64,000 bases of DNA from Citrus sinensis (Eukaryota > Streptophyta > Magnoliopsida > Sapindales > Rutaceae), in contig NC_068558.1 in assembly GCF_022201045.2 (NCBI RefSeq), forward strand, positions 992,001-1,056,000. The letters are read 5' to 3'. A program made the translations under genes and the position numbers. The notes under the pieces are model-generated. The model did not search any database. It was given only the letters and a program-made list of their open reading frames with translations, and was not told where the DNA came from. Below, piece after piece: positions 58,199 to 64,000 of the stretch (position 1 is the stretch's first letter; each line of letters opens with the position of its first letter).

Positions 58199-58653
58199 AG
58201 TGTTGATAGGGTTAGCAATTTGTGGACTTTGGCCGGGTTTTTCGAAGCCTAGGCCTAAGCGCATATTATTGATAACAAGCCCAAGCCCTTATTGACTGGG
58301 ACGAGCCTGAGCTTTTCTATTAAATATGAAATAATTTTTTAATAAAAAAAATTAAATTAAAGACAATTATCCAATTCATAATAGAATAAATAATCAAATA
58401 CACAAAATATTAGTAACACAACATAATAAATCACAAATACTAATATAAAAATATTAATTTAATATTTTTAATTTTTCTTTTTTATTTAAATTAAATTTAT
58501 TTTTATTTATAAATTAAAAGGCTTGGGCTTTTCCTAGGCCCTTAACTAGGCCAAATCTATGCAAGCTTTATATTTTTCGACTTATATCGATGTCGAACCC
58601 ATGTGGGTCGAGTTTGGACCAACCCAGTCTTTTTTAACAACCCTAAATACTGA
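58199..58653. mobile_element. Non-autonomous hAT-like element, 439 bp
   Basis: The element, 58207-58645, begins TAGGGTTAGCAA and ends TTAACAACCCTA. Subterminal sequence on both sides is rich in GGCCTA/CCAAGCCC words and the core is very AT-rich. Flanks AGTGTTGA (58199-58206) and AATACTGA (58646-58653) agree at 5 of 8 positions and differ only by transitions, as expected of an old 8-bp duplication. No coding capacity. Confidence 0.55.
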
Positions 58654-58689
58654 AAGAAGATTTAGAAATGGTAGTAATTAGAATTGCCA

Positions 58690-59861
58690 AAATATCTCTC
58701 GTAATTTAGGAGATAGTTACTTTCATTCACCTTTCACTAAGTTAAAAGATTAAAAGCGTCCTCAATATTAAATGTACTAACTTTTTATCTAAATAAGTAT
58801 GTAGCTAATCCTTTACTTCCTCATTAGTAACATTAACAAAACTAATAAATCCTGAAATCCATTCAGTTGAACTTCTATGAGAACTTGAACTCGACATAGT
58901 ATGAGAAGTACCCAACGAAGTAAAGCTACACCTAGGAGAACAATCAACTGATGTATATATAGCTTTGTACTCTTTTCACTATTCTTTGACAATAACCACG
59001 CACTGTCTTAAAACAAGAAGTAGCATAATCCCTATAAATTAAGAAAAAGCAACGCTTAATCAACTTAGTTTTGCACCTAAGATCAAAGATGCATGTTGCA
59101 GACAATATTCTACTCATGTCTTGCTTGTCAAACTTGTCAATCATTTTTTGTGGCATGGTTCTAACTTCCTCATACCTAGAAAGTTAAAACACATTTGCTT
59201 AGGCGTAATCTAATATCACACATTTGACACAAAAACATATTAGATGTTGGATAATTAGTACAAGAAAACAATGCAATACAATCATAAAACCATTTCAAAT
59301 CATTTTCTAAGGTACTGGCTAATTGCCAATCATGCTCACTAGGCAAACACTTATATTGTCCATTAATATTCTTCAATCAATGGAAAACATTCTTATAATG
59401 TAATGTGTAATATGAGATACATGAAATTTCATCTAATTTGATAGTCTTCCATTAGTTTCCTACTAGAAGTAATGCTTAATTTACGTGTATTTTCATCAAA
59501 CATCAATTTCCTTTAGTTGATTTTGGAAAAAAAAAAAAAAAAAAACCTCTCACAAACATTTGCAATCAAATCACCTATCACACTTAAAGCATCCTTTACA
59601 ATCAAAATCAGATTGTGGGTAGGCAATGAACATAACACTTTTGTCCTCCCAAGATGAGATCATTTTTATCAAGCGACAACAATATAAAATCAATCATATG
59701 ATCATTGTTAGTAGCACTATGAACAATAATAGAGAATAATTTACACTTAATGTTGAGCTCCAACAGCGAATACATAAATAAATTAGGATAAAATAAATAA
59801 ATAAATAAAACAAACTAAGTTGAATTCAAACAAATCAATGTATAATTCGTTGCCATCTCTA
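58690..59861 (-). pseudogene. Broken hAT transposase (RICESLEEPER type) with one terminal repeat
   Basis: In order on the minus strand: HCLPTHNLILIVKDALSVIG (about 59,620-59,560), CLPSEHDWQLASTLENDLKW and NYPTSNMFLCQMCDIRLRLS (59,376-59,200), MIDKFDKQDMSRILSATCIF and DLRCKTKLIKRC (59,150-59,050), then a Ser-rich linker with SSTEWISGFISF (about 58,880). These match successive pieces of plant hAT transposases with a zinc-finger BED head. The BED head and the C-terminal dimerisation region are missing and the frame is broken by several stops and shifts. The sequence TGCCATCTCTA at 59851-59861 is the same terminal repeat as in the element at 60145, so this is the left-over of an internally deleted autonomous copy. 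Confidence 0.7.
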
Positions 59862-60136
59862 ATTCACATCAATAGGAGTTGGACCAATTCGCTTGAGGCT
59901 CTCTCCTTAAAATACAATATAATTATTCTCATTGACTGGCGCTAAATTCAAAATTTCTCGTGCGTATTTCCTTCAACTCTTTTGGCATTCAACTTCATTT
60001 AATATGTAGGTTATTTGCGCAACAAAAAGACAACAAACTTGTATATCGCTTTAACAGAATATCATCACATAAAGTTTTAATATATATATATATATATATA
60101 TTGACATCTAAAAAGTTCTACTAGCATTTAGTACTT

Positions 60137-61312
60137 GTTTGGTCTAGAGATGGCAGAAAAACCCGCCCGGACCGGATCCGGCTCGGACCCGGCGTATGCG
60201 GTCCGGGTTTTACCCGGACCGGATGCATGGAAAAAGCGGATCCGGGCATTGATTTTCAATGCCCGGCTACTTCCGGGCACGGGTCCGGTCACAGCATTAA
60301 GAACCCGGAACCCGGACCCGTGCCCGGTTTTTTATTAAGTAAAAAAAAGAGAGGAAAATATAAAAGCAAAAATACATTTTGCTTTGCCCAATTGCTCCCA
60401 AACCGAACCCTAAATCGCAAATGCAACACACACTGAAATCTCGCAAACGCAACACCTCTTTTCGTCTCTCCACCAGCAGCCACCACCCACCGGCACCGAT
60501 GCAGTGTTGACCGCCCCTCTCCCTCCACGAACCTCTTACCTTCCTCGGTCAACTCTTTTCATTTATTGCAAAGCAACGTTGCAGTTTTGAAGCATGGCTG
60601 CATTTTTATTTCCAGACTTCCAGTGCAGAACTACAACAGTGTTGTTGCATCCATTATGTTTAGTGTGCAGAACTACAGCAGTGTTGTTGCAGAGATGCAA
60701 AGAATATTGTATCATAATTTTTTTTTTGAAAAAAAAACTTAAATTGGTTTTGTTTTGACTATTTATTCTTCGGTTTAAGTTAAATATAATTTTATTAGAA
60801 TTTTGCATTTTTCGCGTCGGCTTCTTGTAAATTGTCGCTTTGTTGGTTATAATTTTATATCAATTTTAAGGTAACCTTTTGAATTCTGAAGTGGTGGGGG
60901 TTAAAAGTTGAATTTGGGTTTTATTCATTCTTTTGCAGTTTAAAAGAAAAAAAAATTTAAGTCCACATCAGGCCTCTCTTGATCTACGTTGTTCACTAGA
61001 TTTGTGGATGTTGCATCTTCTAATCATTGCATAAATGGAAATTAAATCTTTCTCGCAGTTCTTTTTAATCAGCGAGTTCTTGTAATTGAAAACAATGGTT
61101 GAGAACTGGGCAATTAACAAGCAGCTTTGGAAATGCGGGTAGAGAAAACCCGGAAAAAACCCGTGCCCGGATAGTGCCGGGCATATGCCCGGCCCGCATA
61201 GAAAAAATCCGGGCACGGTCCGGATCCGGGTAGCTATGTGTGACATGCGGGTCGGTCCCGGGCAGCCCCAAACCCGGACCCGACCCGCACTTTTGCCATC
61301 TCTAGTTTGGTC
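60137..61312. mobile_element. Non-autonomous hAT element with perfect 8-bp duplication
   Basis: The element, 60145-61304 (1160 bp), has inverted ends TAGAGATGGCAGAAAA and TTTTGCCATCTCTA. It is flanked by GTTTGGTC at 60137-60144 and again at 61305-61312, the 8-bp duplication of hAT elements. Both subterminal regions (about 60,160-60,330 and 61,140-61,290) are packed with CCGGAC, CCCGG and GGGTCCGG words, making sharp GC islands in AT-rich DNA. There is no transposase. The centre carries a short internal repeat, GTGCAGAACTACA(A/G)CAGTGT, at about 60,623 and 60,665. The exact duplication and clear ends suggest a fairly young insertion. Confidence 0.88.
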
Positions 61313-63528
61313 CAGGCGTAAGAAATGAAAGCAGTTATAGCATATAATACGGCTGAAAAGTTCCATGGGGAAGCTTTTGAAGCATATAATACGGCTGCTA
61401 TTCGATTAAACCGATGAGTATCTCTTTGCGCACATTTTCACACATAAATTTGTGTTCGTGTTCCCACCAAAACTTTCCAAGAACATTCATGAATCTCATA
61501 AAACTCCCAAAAGCTCTGGCTCGTCTTACGTCTGAAAAAACTCATCTTAATTAATTAACTTCCGTTATTTATTTATTATTTCTTTTTGCAACGTGGTCAA
61601 AACTCAAATCAATAGTACGCAGGCACGGAGTCGCTTTCGTTCAAGGTCATTTTTTTACTCCCCTAAACAACGCGGTTTCAGAAAATCTCGACCAAAAGAC
61701 GTTAAATGAGCAAAATTTAATGTAATTAGTACGAAATTTCGTGTTAAGAGGACTGAAATTTGACTCTTTACGTCCCCTCTCACTCACTCGATTCCGAGGA
61801 AAAGTTATTAGTTAGAATTTTCAGAAAGCATGATTTCTTAGTTGAACTCTATCATTTGCATATTTTTCAAATGGCTCTTTTGCCCAATTATGTATAACCG
61901 TGTCACTTTTGACCAACAACAATTTATATATATTGACGTGGATATAGGTTCCTTGAATGGTCCAACAACAATATCAGTAGGTAAAATCACCCAATAGAAA
62001 AAGAAATGAACTCTTTCTGATTTTTCCTATTATTTTATTTTATTTTCTTTTTTTTTTTTGCCTCTTCTAGAATGAATTGAATTTTCAACCGAGTCTTGTT
62101 GCATCTTATTAGAATTTTAATTATGTGAGTCTTAAGTATGGTATATGACTATATTCAATTGTTCCACATGCAAATCCAGATGCTTAAAATTTTGTAAAAG
62201 TACTTATTGACCAAGTCCACGTTATGTTTTTTTATTCCCCAGAAAAATCTAAAATCCATAACCTACATGTGTGGGTCGGCTTACGCCAGTGGTAATGATT
62301 CACTTCTCTAGCAAAATCACAAAACGGAAGCGAACGCGGACTGAGTTTGAAATTTCTTTGGTCCGACTTCTCTCTCTGACTTTCATATTTCATTCTTCAC
62401 ATCAAGTTTTACTTTTAGCTTGCTTTCTTGACAGTAGATAATTCACTTGGAGCCCAAAAATTTTTAACTTATTCCACACGATAACAATATCGAAGATAAG
62501 TATCAACATAACAGGTCTTTTCATGTCAAAAAACAAAAAAAAAAAAAAATTTATATATCCCATGAAGATATAGTAAAATCAAAGTAATAAATCGTGTGGA
62601 TTTGAAATATTGATTTATATATAATTCTAGATAGAACCACTCACATAAACATAAATGATTAAATCTAATGAAGGTCGGACAAAATTATAGCTAAGATAAA
62701 TAGTGCGGAATCAAGGGATCAATAGAAACTATGACAAATTATTGAGACAATTGAAATTAACAAAACGTTTCACTCTGATGCCACATGCCCAATATATAAA
62801 ACAATCAGTACTATTAAGAAAAAAATATTTATCTTAAGCTCAATTATCAAGTTATAAAAGCACGTACATGAGTCCTTTCCCTTTCTCATACGTGAATAAC
62901 GTTCAAATTCCTTTATGTGTATGGTCCCGAAAATTTTATGATGTAATTATCATTAGATTGTTTTACCTAAAAAAACAAAAAACAAAAAGTGCAAATTTCT
63001 TTTAGAAATGTATGTGAAATGAGAATTGGTCAACACTTGGACCTCCACCACACTCACTCTACTGCTCATATGACCAAAGACCGGTCCAAGCTGAAAAACT
63101 CGGTTTCTTAGTCAAAATTCAAAGTTTATACATTCCAATGACTTCTCTTTTAAATACACAAGGCTTCCACTTTTGCTCTTCAAAACTCAACTGCTTCACC
63201 CCTTCTTTACTTCAAACCAGCAAGCATCCCTTCTCCCAGCTCAAACTATCAAATACACAATATATGTACATATCAGACTCCGGCTTATTCCATGATAGTA
63301 GCTCCTCCCTACTGTTCAAAATTCTGCCCTTTTTCACAACCCTTACCCTTTTGGCTTTGCTTCTGATACTGAATGAAGCTTTCATTTGCTTCGCGATGAC
63401 CTATCATGGCATGATAAAATTTGTTCATTAGACACGACGTGATCACACATACAGACGCACACATATATTTCAAAAGTGTTCAAGTTTTTGCTTGGAATTG
63501 TGAACTGAGACAGAGACGATCATTAAAA
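61313..63528 (+). promoter_or_regulatory. Upstream region of the WRKY gene with W-boxes
   Basis: No gene lies here. W-box cores (TTGAC) occur as GGTCAA at 61595 and 63028, TTGACC at 61909 and 62207, and AGTCAA at 63110. The last two near the gene (about 500 and 420 nt before the ATG) are placed for WRKY auto- or cross-regulation, which is well established for this group. An A-run lies at about 62,530-62,549. Confidence 0.5.
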
Positions 63529-64000
63529 ATGGAGAACGCATGGAGGATGGAGCAAAAGACATTGATCAGTGAGCTGACTGAAGGGATGGAATTAGCAAAA
63601 CAGTTAAGAGTGAATCTGGGTTCAGCTGAAACAAGTGAAGTACTGTTGCGGAGGATATTGTCTTCATATGAGAAAGCTCTTTTGATTCTGAATTGGAGTG
63701 GCTCAATGGGACAGGCGCAAGCTAGTGGTGTACCGCCAGAGTCCCCAATATCCATCAATGGGAGCCCTCGAAGTGAGGATTTTGATGGGGCTTTGAAGGA
63801 TAATCAAGATAGCTCAAAGAAGAGGTGAATTTTGTAATCTTAAATGAATATTTATTTGCCCTGTATGTTTCTGCAAGTTATTTTTATGCTAACGGTCACT
63901 GCAAAATTGGGCTGCAGGAAGACTTTGCCAAGGAGGACGGATAAAGTGAAGGTCAGTTTTGAGAGTGGCCTTGAAGGACCCTTTGAAGATGGCTATAGCT
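63529..64000 (+). CDS. Group III WRKY transcription factor (WRKY41/53-like), 5' part
   Basis: Partial gene cut by the right edge. Exon 1 is 63529-63824 and exon 2 starts at 63918; the join AG-G gives KKR-RKTLPRRTDKVKVSF. The N-terminus MENAWRMEQKTLISELTEGM and the helix ELAKQLRVNLGSAETSEVLL, then RRILSSYEKALLIL, form the leucine-rich head typical of group III WRKYs such as WRKY30, 41 and 53. PPESPISINGSPRSEDFD follows. The last bases read EGPFEDGYS, which is exactly where the WRKYGQK motif starts in these proteins. The DNA-binding domain itself is outside the window. Members act in senescence and defence. I chose the ATG at 63529 because MENAW begins the conserved head; the open frame upstream lies in the leader. 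Confidence 0.93.

Noticed and set aside
60135-60552. Open frames rich in Pro, Gly and Arg in the hAT element
   Set aside because: They arise from CCGG-rich subterminal repeats, not from a gene.
1-64000. CRISPR arrays, rRNA and complete tRNA genes
   Set aside because: None seen; the only tRNA-like boxes belong to the two SINEs.

Overview
The window is nuclear DNA from a flowering plant, most likely a woody rosid eudicot. It is AT-rich, its genes carry short GT-AG introns, and it holds plant-only families: a PYL abscisic-acid receptor, ERF and WRKY transcription factors, a GH28 pectinase clade and miR477. The tandem miR477 loci and overall style would fit Citrus, but that species call is inference. 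No bacterial, organellar or recently integrated foreign block was seen.

Layout, left to right. (1) 1-1105, minus: 5' half of a DUF7356-type secreted protein gene, cut by the left edge. (2) 1.4-9.7 kb: long gene-poor AT-rich stretch. (3) 10.1-11.0 kb, plus: intronless ERF (AP2) factor of the ERF061/062 type. (4) 12.4-16.8 kb, minus: complete 16-exon gene for the catalytic small subunit of DNA primase, with two E2F-type sites upstream. (5) 19.4-21.5 kb, plus: three-exon PYL9-like ABA receptor. (6) 22.0-23.4 kb: hAT-like element, an unidentified coding fragment and a SINE that splits it. (7) 24.7-28.7 kb, plus: five-exon polygalacturonase-like GH28 protein; tail-to-tail with (8) 29.0-29.7 kb, minus: a secreted His/Arg-rich protein. 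(9) 31.5-33.2 kb, plus: a cytoplasmic pseudokinase with a long foldback in its intron. (10) 33.6-35.1 kb: Copia-type solo LTR with an intact 5-bp target duplication. (11) 38.9-39.4 kb, plus: small I9 (subtilisin propeptide-like) inhibitor. (12) 41.0 kb: second SINE. (13) 42.1-42.45 kb, minus: two tandem MIR477 hairpins with a TATA box. (14) 43.5-45.9 kb, plus: six-exon alpha/beta hydrolase of the TEX30/KANL3 type. (15) 49.4-49.9 kb minus and 54.0-54.6 kb plus: two divergently oriented genes for related disordered Tyr/Gln-rich proteins. (16) 55.8-55.9 kb, minus: a 48-residue single-pass microprotein. (17) 56.7-61.3 kb: transposon-rich block with an LTR fossil, a broken hAT transposase and two non-autonomous hAT-like elements, one with a perfect 8-bp duplication. 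(18) 63.5-64.0 kb, plus: start of a group III WRKY gene, cut by the right edge.

The genes are independent transcription units, not a cluster serving one pathway. Several are stress or hormone related (PYL, ERF, WRKY, I9 inhibitor, pseudokinase), but the sequence does not show that they work together. I found no clear new multi-gene system. The most interesting items are the MIR477 tandem pair, the foldback inside the pseudokinase intron, the divergent disordered-protein pair with a possible three-codon last exon, the microprotein, and the three hAT-type elements within about 3.1 kb.
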